From contig DIWE01000008.1 in NCBI GenBank assembly GCA_002423435.1, positions 1-64,000 of the forward strand: DNA of 64,000 nt, written 5' to 3'. Source of the stretch: Clostridiales bacterium UBA6114 (GTDB lineage: Bacteria; Bacillota; Clostridia; Oscillospirales; Butyricicoccaceae). Below are positions 36,533-44,982 of the stretch, one piece after another. The notes below the pieces were generated by a model. The model searched no databases. It was not told where the DNA came from and saw nothing but the letters and a program-made list of their open reading frames with translations. Both the position numbers and the translations under genes were made by a program. Positions within the stretch are counted from its first letter, which is position 1, and each line of letters begins with the position of its first letter.

Positions 36533-36850
36533 TCAGGACCTGCCGCCTTTGAGCCTCGCAAGCTCGCGCCGCGCTTCGTTTAATTCCGAGCGAAGGCGGG
36601 AGGCGTCGTCAAGATAGCTCTTCATCTGCGTGCGCATATTGTCCGCCGCGATCGTCGCCTTCATCGACTCGTCGGCAATATTCAGCGCGGCTAAAACCAC
36701 CGCGTTAATCAGAGACACCGATGTGCCCGCGGAAACCTCGGAGATTTTCGAATCGACAATCTCCGCCACCTTTTTCACATACTCTTCGCTGTCTTCGGTG
36801 AGGATCGTATACGTTTCACCCGCAATGGCAACCATTACACGGTTTTTCAT
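36533..36850 (-). CDS. zapA: Cell division protein ZapA
   Basis: 105 residues. N-terminal globular domain (MVAIAGETYTILTEDSEEYVKKVAEIVDSK) followed by a C-terminal coiled coil (about 65-100). ZapA binds and bundles FtsZ filaments. First gene of the minus-strand run into the U32 and dut genes, with a 13-bp inverted repeat about 45 bases upstream of the start. Confidence 0.88.
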   Translation of the reverse strand: MKNRVMVAIAGETYTILTEDSEEYVKKVAEIVDSKISEVSAGTSVSLINAVVLAALNIADESMKATIAADNMRTQMKSYLDDASRLRSELNEARRELARLKGGRS

Positions 36851-36892
36851 AAAAAAACACCTCTAAACCGATTGTTTTATAATATTTTGTGT

Positions 36893-36923
36893 TATATCAT
36901 AGATGCAAAACATCTATGATATA
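36893..36923. promoter_or_regulatory. 13-bp inverted repeat upstream of zapA
   Basis: TATATCATAGATG (36,893-36,905) and its exact complement (36,911-36,923) separated by CAAAA. It lies between divergent zapA and proB. Symmetry and position fit a regulator-binding site or a hairpin; there is no T-run. Confidence 0.5.
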
Positions 36924-37054
36924 TTGGCCATCTTCGACGGTTGCCGCGTAAGCGGCGAGCCGAAGGGACACAAAATCCATATAATAATTGTTTTGCGGTT
37001 ATTATATCATAAGAACAGTCGGTTGTGAAAGAATTTTGCGGAAATATGCCCGTA

Positions 37055-37083
37055 TTGTACGCGCCCTTCAAACGTGATAAAAT
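37055..37083 (+). promoter_or_regulatory. Predicted sigma-A promoter of proBA
   Basis: TTGTAC, 17 bases, TAAAAT, ending 28 bases before the proB TTG start. Both hexamers are close to consensus. Confidence 0.65.
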
Positions 37084-37111
37084 AATAAAAAACTTTGGAG
37101 AGTGAGAAGCT

Positions 37112-37915
37112 TTGGAAGACGTCAGATGCGCGCACCGCATCGTCGTGAAAATCGGCACATCCACGCTGACGCATGAGACCGGGCGATTAAACCTCCGGCA
37201 GATCGGCGCGCTTTGCCGGGTGCTCGCGGATATCAAAAACGAGGGGCGCGAGGTGGTGATTGTAAGCTCGGGCGCAATCGCCGCCGGAGTGGCCAAATTA
37301 AAGCTCCCCGAGCGGCCGAAGGAGATGCGCTTAAAGCAGGCCGCCGCCGCGGTCGGGCAGTGCGAGCTGATGCACATATACGACAATTTTTTCGAGGAGT
37401 ACGGACATACCGTGGCGCAGGTTCTTCTGACAAGGGACGACGTCGACACGCCCGAGCGGCGGCAAAACGTCATCAACACGTTTGAAAGCCTGCTGGAAAT
37501 GGGGGCGATCCCCATCGTCAATGAAAACGACACGGTGGCGGTCGACGAGATCAAGGACCACACCTTCGGCGAAAACGACACGCTCTCGGTTGTCGTCGCG
37601 AAAATATGCTCGGCCGATCTTCTGATTATCCTGTCCGACATCGACGGGCTTTATGACGAGAACCCCCGCGAGAACCCGAACGCGCGGCTGATCCCGGTCG
37701 TCTACGAGCTTACCGACCGCATCCGGCACGCGGCCGCCGGCGCGGGCACCGAGCGCGGCAGTGGCGGCATGGTCACGAAGCTAGTCGCCGCCGAGGAGGC
37801 GACGAAGGCGGGTATCCCGATGATCATCACAAACGGCAAAAGCCCCGAGCTTCTCTACGGAATTTTCAGGAACGAGCCGGTCGGAACGCTGTTTTTGCCG
37901 ACGCCCGTCTCATAA
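37112..37915 (+). CDS. proB: Glutamate 5-kinase
   Basis: First step of proline synthesis: glutamate plus ATP to gamma-glutamyl phosphate. 267 residues from a TTG start with GGAGAG upstream. Motifs: VVKIGTSTLT, VSSGAIAAG, VNENDTVAVDEI, LSDIDGLYD and GSGGMVTKL. The C-terminal PUA domain of the E. coli enzyme is absent, the short form common in Clostridia. proA follows after 35 bases. Confidence 0.96.
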   Translation: MEDVRCAHRIVVKIGTSTLTHETGRLNLRQIGALCRVLADIKNEGREVVIVSSGAIAAGVAKLKLPERPKEMRLKQAAAAVGQCELMHIYDNFFEEYGHTVAQVLLTRDDVDTPERRQNVINTFESLLEMGAIPIVNENDTVAVDEIKDHTFGENDTLSVVVAKICSADLLIILSDIDGLYDENPRENPNARLIPVVYELTDRIRHAAAGAGTERGSGGMVTKLVAAEEATKAGIPMIITNGKSPELLYGIFRNEPVGTLFLPTPVS

Positions 37916-37950
37916 ACTGTTTAATGAGAGATGAGAGGAGAGAAATTCCA

Positions 37951-39198
37951 ATGACCGACTTAAACGATATCGGCCGCCGCGCGAAAGCCGCGTCGATGGA
38001 GCTCGGCGCGCTTTCGGCCGTCATCCGCAACAGCGCGCTTAAGCACATCGCGGACGCCCTCGTCGAAAACGCGGGCGCGATCCTCGCGGCAAACGCAAAA
38101 GACCTCGAAAATGCCGCGGCCGCCGGGATGTCCCCCTCTCTTATGGACCGGCTCCGCTTAACCGAGGCGCGCATATCGGGAATCTCCGACGGCATCCGCC
38201 AGGTCATGGGGCTTGAGGACCCGTTAGGCGAAATCGCCTCGATGAAAACCCGCCCGAACGGACTCCGGATCGGCGCAAAACGCGTGCCGCTCGGCGTGAT
38301 CGGCATTATCTACGAGGCCCGTCCGAATGTGACGCCCGACGCGTCCGTGCTCTGCCTGAAATCCGGAAACGCCGTGATCCTCCGCGGCGGGAAAGAGGCG
38401 ATCAACTCGAATATCGCGCTCGTCAAAACGATGCAAGATGCGCTCTCGAACCTTTCCTTAAACCCCGACATGATCCAACTGATCGAGGACACCTCGAGGG
38501 AAACCGCGCGGGAAATGATGCGGCTTAACCGGTATATCGACGTGCTGATCCCGAGGGGCGGGGCGGGCCTTATCCGCACCGTCGTCGAAACCGCCTCCGT
38601 CCCCGTGATTGAGACGGGCACGGGCAACTGCCACGTCTATGTCGACAAATCGGCCGACCTCAATATGGCCGTCGATATCCTCTATAACGCGAAATGCTCC
38701 CGCCCTTCGGTCTGTAACGCGGCCGAAAGCCTGCTGGTGCACAGAGACGTCGCGGAAGCTTTTTTGCCCCTTGCGAAAAAGCGCCTCGACGAGAAAAATG
38801 TCGAGATCAGGGGCTGCGGGCGGACGAGGGAGCTTATCCCGGACGTCGTCCCCGCGACCGAGGAGGACTATTTTACCGAGTACGGCGACTATATCCTGTC
38901 GGTCAAGGTCGTCGACTCGCTCGACGAGGCGATCGGGCACATAAACCATTACAACACCAAGCATTCCGAGGCGATTGTGACGTCCGACTACTTTTCGGCG
39001 CAAAAATTCTTGGATCTCGTCGACGCCGCCGCCGTCTATGTAAACGCCTCCACCCGCTTTACCGACGGGTATGAGTTCGGGTTCGGCGCGGAAATCGGCA
39101 TCTCGACGCAAAAGCTGCACGCGCGCGGGCCGATGGGCCTTCGGGAGCTCACGACCGTCAAGTATGTCGTCTATGGAGACGGGCAGATCAGGGAATAA
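37951..39198 (+). CDS. proA: Glutamate-5-semialdehyde dehydrogenase (gamma-glutamyl phosphate reductase)
   Basis: Second step of proline synthesis, NADPH-dependent reduction of gamma-glutamyl phosphate. 415 residues from ATG 37,951 (SD GAGGAG). Motifs: VPLGVIGIIYEARPNVT, the Rossmann-like KSGNAVILRGG, the catalytic cysteine in NAAESLLVH/NAKCSRPSVCNA, and the C-terminal GFGAEIGISTQKLHARGP. Pairs with proB. Confidence 0.96.
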   Translation: MTDLNDIGRRAKAASMELGALSAVIRNSALKHIADALVENAGAILAANAKDLENAAAAGMSPSLMDRLRLTEARISGISDGIRQVMGLEDPLGEIASMKTRPNGLRIGAKRVPLGVIGIIYEARPNVTPDASVLCLKSGNAVILRGGKEAINSNIALVKTMQDALSNLSLNPDMIQLIEDTSRETAREMMRLNRYIDVLIPRGGAGLIRTVVETASVPVIETGTGNCHVYVDKSADLNMAVDILYNAKCSRPSVCNAAESLLVHRDVAEAFLPLAKKRLDEKNVEIRGCGRTRELIPDVVPATEEDYFTEYGDYILSVKVVDSLDEAIGHINHYNTKHSEAIVTSDYFSAQKFLDLVDAAAVYVNASTRFTDGYEFGFGAEIGISTQKLHARGPMGLRELTTVKYVVYGDGQIRE

Positions 39199-39347
39199 CC
39201 TGGCCTGACGGGAACGCCCGCGCTCCCACGCCCCTCTGAAGCCGAAAGCGGAATCACATTGTTTTGAAACTTCGAGACTATTTTTTCCTTTGCCGAAATA
39301 GATATAAAGGGCGGTGCGCCGCAATCTATCTGCAAAGGGTCTTGAAG

Positions 39348-40280
39348 ATGGAAATGATTAAAACTTCCTCCCTTTTTCTTATCGGCTTTTTAATCGTAAT
39401 TTTCAGCGGAAATCTGTTTGTCGACGCCTCCGTGCGCATCGCCAAGATTTCGGGCCTTCCCGAAATCGCGATCGGGGCCACCGTCGTAAGCCTGGGCACG
39501 ACGATGCCGGAAATCATGGTTTCGTCCATGGCATCAATTGCGGGCTCCGGCGATATCGCGCTCGGCAACGCGATCGGCTCGATCATCTGCAACACCGGCC
39601 TTATCTGCGGGCTTTCCCTTTTCTTTACGCCGGGAAAGGTGCCGACAAAACCGTTTAACTGGCGCGTCGTTTACTTTTTCTTTTCCTTTGCCTGCCTGTT
39701 CTTCTTCGCGTCAAGGGGCCTTGGGATCACGCGCTTTGACGGTGGACTGCTTCTTCTCCTGCTCCTTGTCTATACCGTCCTCTGCATGAAAATAAAGGAT
39801 TCCCCCGGCTCGGAGCCTTCCGCGGGCGGCGGATCGGGATTTACGCCGAATCTCTTAAAGCTCCTTTTGTCGGCCGTCCTGCTCTTTATCGGCGCCCGGC
39901 TCCTGGTCGACAGCGCGGTTTCGCTCGCCCATTACGCAAGGGTGCCCGAGCGCGTGATCGGCGTCACCGTCGTCGCGCTGGGCACGTCGCTGCCGGAGCT
40001 TGTGACCGCGCTGGTGGCGATTTCAAAAAAGCACGGCAACATCTCCCTCGGCAACATCATCGGGGCGAATATGTTAAACGTGCTGTCGGTGTGCGGGATA
40101 GCGTCGGTCATTTCCCCGATCCTGCCCACGACCTCCTCCCTTTTGTACGATTTCCCGGTCGCGGCCCTGGTCATGGTTTTTCTGACGCTGCCGATCATGC
40201 TCTTTCGACGGACCTTCCGCATCCAGGGCGTTATATTGCTCCTTTGCTATGTCGTTTACTGCGCGCATGTTCTATTCTGA
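39348..40280 (+). CDS. Calcium/sodium antiporter family (CaCA) membrane protein
   Basis: 310 residues from ATG 39,348 (AAAGGG site); the frame is open further upstream. About ten membrane segments. The two inverted alpha repeats of CaCA exchangers are clear: GATVVSLGTTMPEIMVSS near residue 45 and GVTVVALGTSLPELVTAL near residue 210, each followed by a GN-containing helix (ALGNAIGSIICN and SLGNIIGANMLN). Ion specificity cannot be told from sequence. Upstream promoter not convincing. Confidence 0.9.
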   Translation: MEMIKTSSLFLIGFLIVIFSGNLFVDASVRIAKISGLPEIAIGATVVSLGTTMPEIMVSSMASIAGSGDIALGNAIGSIICNTGLICGLSLFFTPGKVPTKPFNWRVVYFFFSFACLFFFASRGLGITRFDGGLLLLLLLVYTVLCMKIKDSPGSEPSAGGGSGFTPNLLKLLLSAVLLFIGARLLVDSAVSLAHYARVPERVIGVTVVALGTSLPELVTALVAISKKHGNISLGNIIGANMLNVLSVCGIASVISPILPTTSSLLYDFPVAALVMVFLTLPIMLFRRTFRIQGVILLLCYVVYCAHVLF

Positions 40281-40301
40281 TCCGAATCGGAGGGAAGTCG
40301 T

Positions 40302-40919
40302 TTGGAGGTTGAGTACAAATTCGCCCTGCCCGACCGGTCCGCCGGCGAGAGGGTCGCGGACGACGGCCTCCTTTCCCCCTTTCTCGGGCCCATCGAACGG
40401 ATCGGAATGAAAAGCGTCTATTACGATACCCCGGACGGATTCCTTGAAAAAGAGAAGGCCGGCTTAAGGCTTCGCTTTGAGAACGGCTCGGGCGTCATAT
40501 GCCTGAAGCTTTCGCATTCGGAGTCGGAGAGCGGGCTTTCGAAGCGGGAGGAGTATGAGTGCCCCGCCTCCTCCGTTTCGGACGGGCTCTATGAGCTGCC
40601 CGGCGCCGGCGCGCCGGCCGGTCTGTGCGAAAGGCTCGCCGGCGGGGAGCTGATCCCGGTCGCGGAGGTTTCGTTTTTGCGCATCCGCCGGGAATACCGA
40701 TGCGACGGCCTCTTCTTTGAGCTTTGCGTCGACGATGGTTTTTTTCGCGGGAAATATAAAGACCTTCCCTTTTGCGAGCTTGAAATCGAGCTGAAAAAAG
40801 GGGACGCGGACAGGCTTTCCGAGCTTGTGACCGCGATCCGGTCCCGCTGCCGACTCATTCCCGAGCCCCGCTCAAAGCTCGCGCGGGCCAAAGAACACTT
40901 TGAAAAGGACATGGAGTGA
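40302..40919 (+). CDS. CYTH domain protein (inorganic triphosphatase-like)
   Basis: 205 residues from a TTG with GGAGGG seven bases before. N-terminal EVEYKF is the ExExK signature of the triphosphate tunnel fold. YYDTPDGFLEKEKAGLRLRFENG, CLKLS and the C-terminal CELEIELKKGD supply the charged tunnel residues. Such proteins hydrolyse inorganic triphosphate or make cyclic nucleotides; bacterial members of this size are usually triphosphatases. Substrate inferred from fold only. Confidence 0.85.
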   Translation: MEVEYKFALPDRSAGERVADDGLLSPFLGPIERIGMKSVYYDTPDGFLEKEKAGLRLRFENGSGVICLKLSHSESESGLSKREEYECPASSVSDGLYELPGAGAPAGLCERLAGGELIPVAEVSFLRIRREYRCDGLFFELCVDDGFFRGKYKDLPFCELEIELKKGDADRLSELVTAIRSRCRLIPEPRSKLARAKEHFEKDME

Positions 40920-40925
40920 CGACCA

Positions 40926-41126
40926 ATGGACAAGCTTCCGATCAATCCCTTTTATCTGGGAAACGCGTTTATGAACTACTGCATCAAAGAGGGCTACATG
41001 ACACTGGAAATTTCAGAAGACAAAAAACTGCATTATTATGCGACGGAGGCGGGAGTTGCGGCGCTTCGGGACCGCTTCGGCATCGTCTTCGGAAGCGAGT
41101 GCTCCCTTGAACAAACCGATGAATAG
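40926..41126 (+). CDS. Small hypothetical protein
   Basis: 66 residues, GGAGTGA site upstream, six bases after the CYTH gene stop and overlapping the next gene by eight bases. No family recognised. The sequence is soluble and mixed, with a YYATEAGVAALRDRFG stretch that could be the recognition part of a small helix-turn-helix, but this is weak. Close packing supports it being real. Confidence 0.65.
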   Translation: MDKLPINPFYLGNAFMNYCIKEGYMTLEISEDKKLHYYATEAGVAALRDRFGIVFGSECSLEQTDE

Positions 41127-42291
41127 CGCGGGCGCGGAATTTACTATCACAAACGCCGCATCGGAGGCCGAGCGCCGCGGCAATCGCCGGACGATCCTTT
41201 TGCGGCTTCTTGTCGCGACGGTTTTTGTCATCGCCTCGCTTTGGCTGATCGTTGCCGCCCTGCGTTCGGAAGAGTTTCTCCGCGGCTATACCCGTTTTTC
41301 GGTAAACGCGAGCGCGTTTACCGCGACCTTTTTCGCGCTCTTCCCGTTTTCGTTCGCGGAGGTCTTCGTTTTTGCCTTTTGCCTTTTCTTTCTCACCCTG
41401 CTGGTTCTTTTTGTCCGGAAGCTGATCGTCCGGCCGCGGCGAATGATGACGGCGCTGCGCTTTGTCTCGCTTTTGCTCGTTGCCGCTTCCGTCGTTTTCT
41501 TTTTGTTTGTCTCCATGTGGGGCTTAAGCTACCTGTCTTCCCCGCTTTCCGAAAAGCTCGGGCTCGAGATCGGGAAGACTTCCGCCGGCGAACTTTCCGC
41601 CGCGGCGCTTACCTCGCTGAAATACGCGAATTATTACTCCGAAAAGGTGCCGAGGGACGAAAACGGGGCGTGCTCCTTCGGAAGCTTCTCCGATATGGCA
41701 AACAGGGCGCGCGAGGCGGAGATCGGCCTGATGCACCGGTTCGACGTTTTAAAAGCGCCGTACTGCCCCCCTCCGAAAGCCGTCATGGCCTCAAAACTCA
41801 TGTCGCACTTTGGAATTACGGGCATCTATTTTCCGTTTACGGGGGAATCCAACGTTAACACCGATTACGTGACCTCCGGCATCCCCTTCGTCATGACCCA
41901 TGAGCTTTCCCACCGGCTTGGGACAGGCCCCGAGGATGAGGCGAATTTTCTCGCGTTTCTCGCGTGTACGGGCAGCGGGAGTCCCGATTTTGTCTATTCC
42001 GGTTACCTAAACGCCTATATTTATACGATCAACAAGGTCTACGCGCTCTCGCCCGAGGCGGCGCAGAAAATCATTGCCTCGCAGTCGGACAAGGTCACCC
42101 TCGACATAAAGACCTTAAACGATTATGTATTAAAATACGCAGGTCCCGTAAGCGACGTCGGCGACCGGATCAATGATACCTATCTGCGGTCGATGGGTCA
42201 GGCCGACGGCGTACAGAGCTACGGGCGCATGGTCGACCTTCTGATCGCCTATTATAGTTCCCCTCTTTTTTCGGACAATCTCCCGCAGTAG
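41119..42291 (+). CDS. DUF3810 family membrane zinc metallopeptidase-like protein
   Basis: 390 residues from ATG 41,119, overlapping the previous stop; upstream starts in frame at 41,038 and 41,107 are possible. Three N-terminal membrane segments (about 23-45, 60-98 and 110-133) are followed by a large domain containing MTHELSHRLG, an HExxH zinc-protease motif, with a downstream EDEANFLAF that could supply the third ligand. This arrangement matches DUF3810 proteins. Substrate unknown. Confidence 0.8.
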   Translation: MNSAGAEFTITNAASEAERRGNRRTILLRLLVATVFVIASLWLIVAALRSEEFLRGYTRFSVNASAFTATFFALFPFSFAEVFVFAFCLFFLTLLVLFVRKLIVRPRRMMTALRFVSLLLVAASVVFFLFVSMWGLSYLSSPLSEKLGLEIGKTSAGELSAAALTSLKYANYYSEKVPRDENGACSFGSFSDMANRAREAEIGLMHRFDVLKAPYCPPPKAVMASKLMSHFGITGIYFPFTGESNVNTDYVTSGIPFVMTHELSHRLGTGPEDEANFLAFLACTGSGSPDFVYSGYLNAYIYTINKVYALSPEAAQKIIASQSDKVTLDIKTLNDYVLKYAGPVSDVGDRINDTYLRSMGQADGVQSYGRMVDLLIAYYSSPLFSDNLPQ

Positions 42292-42313
42292 ACGGCCACT
42301 CCCCATAAAATTG

Positions 42314-42342
42314 TTGAAAAAACCATCATATTCCTGTATAAT
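42314..42342 (+). promoter_or_regulatory. Predicted sigma-A promoter of the amino-acid ABC operon
   Basis: TTGAAA, 17 bases, perfect TATAAT, 50 bases before the binding-protein ATG. Confidence 0.7.
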
Positions 42343-42392
42343 GTCTTTTGTCTTGATTTCAAGCAGAACTGAATTTATTGGAGGAATATAGA

Positions 42393-43256
42393 ATGAAGAA
42401 GTTTAAGAAAATCGCGGCTCTGGCACTTGCCGGATGCATGCTGATCGCTCTTGCGGCCTGTTCCGGCGGCGCCGCCCCGGGCACCTCGGCCGCCCCCGGC
42501 ACCTCCACGGCCGCCGGAAGCACCGAGCTCGACCGGATCAAAGAAGACGGAAAAATTATCATGCTGACAAACGCGGGGTTCCCCCCGTTTGAGTACCTGG
42601 GCGACGACAATAAGCCGGCTGGCGTCGACGTCGATATCGCGAATGAAATCGCGAAGTCCCTGGGCGTAGAGCTCGAGGTCGTCGACATGGACTTTGACGG
42701 GCTTATAAACGCTCTCGCTTCCGGCAAGGGCGACTTTATCGCCGCAGGCTTCTCGATTACGGAGGAGCGCCAGAAAAGCGTGGATTTCTCGGTTGAATAC
42801 GCCTCCTCCTCGCAGTATGTCGTCATGCCGCAGAGCGCCGCTTACGAAACGCTCGAGGACCTGAAAGGAAAGCGCATCGGCGTGCAGCTCGGCACGACCG
42901 GCGACTACTTTATCACGGACGCAATAAACGGCACCGACGACGACAAGGGTGTTCATACTCCGGGCGCCCTGGAGGGCTCCGGCGCCACCGTGGACGGCTA
43001 CAAAACAGCTCTCGAGGCCGCGCTTGACCTGAATGCGGGCCGCTTAGACGCCGTTGTCATCGACGCCCTCCCGGCGCAGATCATTGCCGAGAAAAACGCG
43101 CTCAAGGTTTCCGCGCAGGCGATCAGCGACCAGGAAAAATACGCCTACGCCGTCAACAAGGGAAACACGGAGTTGTTAAACGCCATCAACGACACCTTAA
43201 ACAAGATGATTCAGGACGGCACGGTCGACGAACTCATCAAAACCCATACAAAGTAA
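42393..43256 (+). CDS. Polar amino-acid ABC transporter, substrate-binding lipoprotein
   Basis: 287 residues from ATG 42,393 (SD GGAGG). Signal peptide with lipobox LIALAAC (Cys 23) and an Ala/Gly/Thr-rich linker. The SBP family 3 domain includes LTNAGFPPFEYLGDDNKPAGVDVDIANEIAK, MDFDGLINALASGKGDFIAAGFSITEER and GVQLGTTGDYF. It most likely binds a polar amino acid or cystine; the exact ligand is not readable. Followed by a hairpin with a T-rich tail, then the permease and ATPase genes. Confidence 0.94.
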   Translation: MKKFKKIAALALAGCMLIALAACSGGAAPGTSAAPGTSTAAGSTELDRIKEDGKIIMLTNAGFPPFEYLGDDNKPAGVDVDIANEIAKSLGVELEVVDMDFDGLINALASGKGDFIAAGFSITEERQKSVDFSVEYASSSQYVVMPQSAAYETLEDLKGKRIGVQLGTTGDYFITDAINGTDDDKGVHTPGALEGSGATVDGYKTALEAALDLNAGRLDAVVIDALPAQIIAEKNALKVSAQAISDQEKYAYAVNKGNTELLNAINDTLNKMIQDGTVDELIKTHTK

Positions 43257-43276
43257 TACCGCGCAAATAAAACGAC

Positions 43277-43310
43277 AGCAGGGCAGATGCATACCTGCCC
43301 TGCTATTTTA
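43277..43310 (+). terminator. Attenuator-type terminator after the binding-protein gene
   Basis: Perfect 10-bp stem AGCAGGGCAG/CTGCCCTGCT (43,277-43,286 and 43,295-43,304) with an 8-base loop and ATTTTA tail. Sits between the binding protein and the permease, so it probably lowers downstream expression. Confidence 0.75.
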
Positions 43311-43368
43311 ACCTTTCGGTGTTTTTTTGTATTGCGGATATCCCTAAAAAGAAAGACCGGTGAAGCCT

Positions 43369-44073
43369 ATGTCCGTTTTTTCTGGCCTTATCGACAATAT
43401 TTATTCGAATATTTTTTATTCGGGCCGATTTTTCCTCTACATGAAGGGGCTTTATAACACCCTGCTGATCGCCTTTTTCGCGGCGATTGTCGGAATTGCC
43501 ATCGGGACGCTGGTTGCAATTATCAAGGTCTATTCCGCCGAAAGCAGGGGCCTCAGGCCGCTCAATTTCCTCTGCGACATATACCTCACCGTTGTGCGCG
43601 GCACGCCGATGGCCGTCCAGCTTTTAATTATGTACTATGTGGTGTTCGGCGCTGCGCCCGCGACCTTCCGCATACCCGTCGCGGTCATCGCCTTCGGCGT
43701 CAATTCCGGCGCCTATGTCGCCGAGATCATCCGCGCGGGGATCCAGTCGATCGACCGGGGCCAGACCGAGGCGGGCCGGTCCCTCGGCCTCACGAAGAAT
43801 ATGACGATGCGCTATATCATCATGCCGCAGGCGGTCAAGAACATCCTGCCGGCGCTTTTCAATGAATTCATCACCCTCGTCAAGGAAACGGCTATCGTCA
43901 GCCTGATCGCCGTTCCCGACCTGACCTACGCCGCGACCCTGGTCCGCAGCCGGACCTTCAACGCGTATGTCCCGCTGTTCTTTATCGCCCTTGTCTATCT
44001 TACGATCGTCGTCGGCCTGACCGCCCTGCAAAAACGTCTTGAGAGGAGGCTTGCCGCCAGTGATCAGCGCTAA
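43369..44073 (+). CDS. Polar amino-acid ABC transporter permease
   Basis: 234 residues from ATG 43,369 (GGTGA six bases before); a GTG nine bases earlier is also open. Five membrane segments. The EAA loop is EAGRSLGLTKNMTMRYIIMPQA, and the HisM/GlnP-type TVVRGTPMAVQLLIMYYVVFG stretch lies in the middle. The following ATPase gene overlaps its 3' end. Confidence 0.94.
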   Translation: MSVFSGLIDNIYSNIFYSGRFFLYMKGLYNTLLIAFFAAIVGIAIGTLVAIIKVYSAESRGLRPLNFLCDIYLTVVRGTPMAVQLLIMYYVVFGAAPATFRIPVAVIAFGVNSGAYVAEIIRAGIQSIDRGQTEAGRSLGLTKNMTMRYIIMPQAVKNILPALFNEFITLVKETAIVSLIAVPDLTYAATLVRSRTFNAYVPLFFIALVYLTIVVGLTALQKRLERRLAASDQR

Positions 44074-44782
44074 AGCACTGTACAAGTCGTTCGGAGACCA
44101 TGAGGTCCTCAAGGGCATCGACGAGGAGATCCTCAAGGGAGAAAAAGTGGTGGTCATCGGGCCCTCGGGCTCCGGAAAAAGCACTTTTTTGCGCTGCCTG
44201 AATCTTCTGGAAAGACCGACCTCGGGAGAGATCTGGTTCGAGGACTTAAACATCACGGACAAACATACGGACATCAATGCGCTGCGGCAGAAGATGGGCA
44301 TGGTCTTCCAGCACTTTAACCTCTTTCCCCATCTGACCGTCCTTAAAAATATCACGCTCGCGCCTATAAAGCTCGGCCTGCAAAGCGCGGCAGAGGCCAA
44401 CGAAAACGCCCTGCGCTTACTCAGGCGCATCGGCCTTTCGGACAAGGCGGACGCCTACCCGCCGCAGCTGTCCGGCGGGCAGAAGCAGCGCATCGCGATC
44501 GTCCGCGCGCTCGCGATGAACCCGAAGGTGATGCTTTTCGACGAGCCGACGTCGGCGCTCGACCCCGAAATGGTCGGGGAGGTGCTCGAGGTGATGAAGG
44601 AGCTCGCGCGCGACGGCATGACGATGGTCGTCGTCACCCACGAGATGAACTTCGCCCGCGAGGTCGGCACCCGGATCCTGTTCATGGACGACGGCCTGAT
44701 CGTCGAGCAGGCGCCGCCGGTAGAGTTCTTCAAAAACCCGAAAAATCCGCGCCTGCGCGATTTTCTCAACAAGGTTCTCTGA
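44060..44782 (+). CDS. Polar amino-acid ABC transporter ATP-binding protein
   Basis: 240 residues from a GTG at 44,060 (AGGAGG ten bases upstream), overlapping the permease gene by 14 bases. Walker A GPSGSGKST, Q-loop VFQHFNLFPH, signature LSGGQKQR, Walker B VMLFDEPTSALD and H-loop VVTHEMNFA are intact. GlnQ/HisP type. Last gene of the plus-strand operon, followed by a strong terminator. Confidence 0.95.
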   Translation: MISAKALYKSFGDHEVLKGIDEEILKGEKVVVIGPSGSGKSTFLRCLNLLERPTSGEIWFEDLNITDKHTDINALRQKMGMVFQHFNLFPHLTVLKNITLAPIKLGLQSAAEANENALRLLRRIGLSDKADAYPPQLSGGQKQRIAIVRALAMNPKVMLFDEPTSALDPEMVGEVLEVMKELARDGMTMVVVTHEMNFAREVGTRILFMDDGLIVEQAPPVEFFKNPKNPRLRDFLNKVL

Positions 44783-44821
44783 AACCGTTCAAAAACGATA
44801 ATTCTTAATAGGGCATAAAAA

Positions 44822-44842
44822 CCCAGCTTTTGCTGGGCTTTT
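44822..44842 (+). terminator. Rho-independent terminator after the amino-acid ABC operon
   Basis: CCCAGC, TTTT loop, GCTGGG, then CTTTTT. A classical short terminator 40 bases after the ATPase stop. Confidence 0.8.
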
Positions 44843-44852
44843 TCAACAAGCT

Positions 44853-44894
44853 AAAGCTAACGCCTTAAATCATTGTATTTAAGGCGTTAGCTTT
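44853..44894. terminator. Perfect 18-bp inverted repeat between convergent operons
   Basis: An 18-base arm (AAAGCTAACGCCTTAAAT) and its exact complement with a CATTGT loop. It lies between the plus-strand ABC operon and the convergent minus-strand cluster, ends in T-rich sequence on both sides, and so fits a bidirectional terminator. It marks the change to more AT-rich DNA. Confidence 0.65.
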
Positions 44895-44982
44895 CATCTT
44901 AGTGCATTCATTTTTCATCTTTTGTATAGGGCGCTTTCATTGGGAATAACCTTTTAATTATCAGAAACATTCCAATCCTTAA

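Noticed and set aside
38458..39324. 288-codon minus-strand frame
   Set aside because: Antisense shadow of proA.
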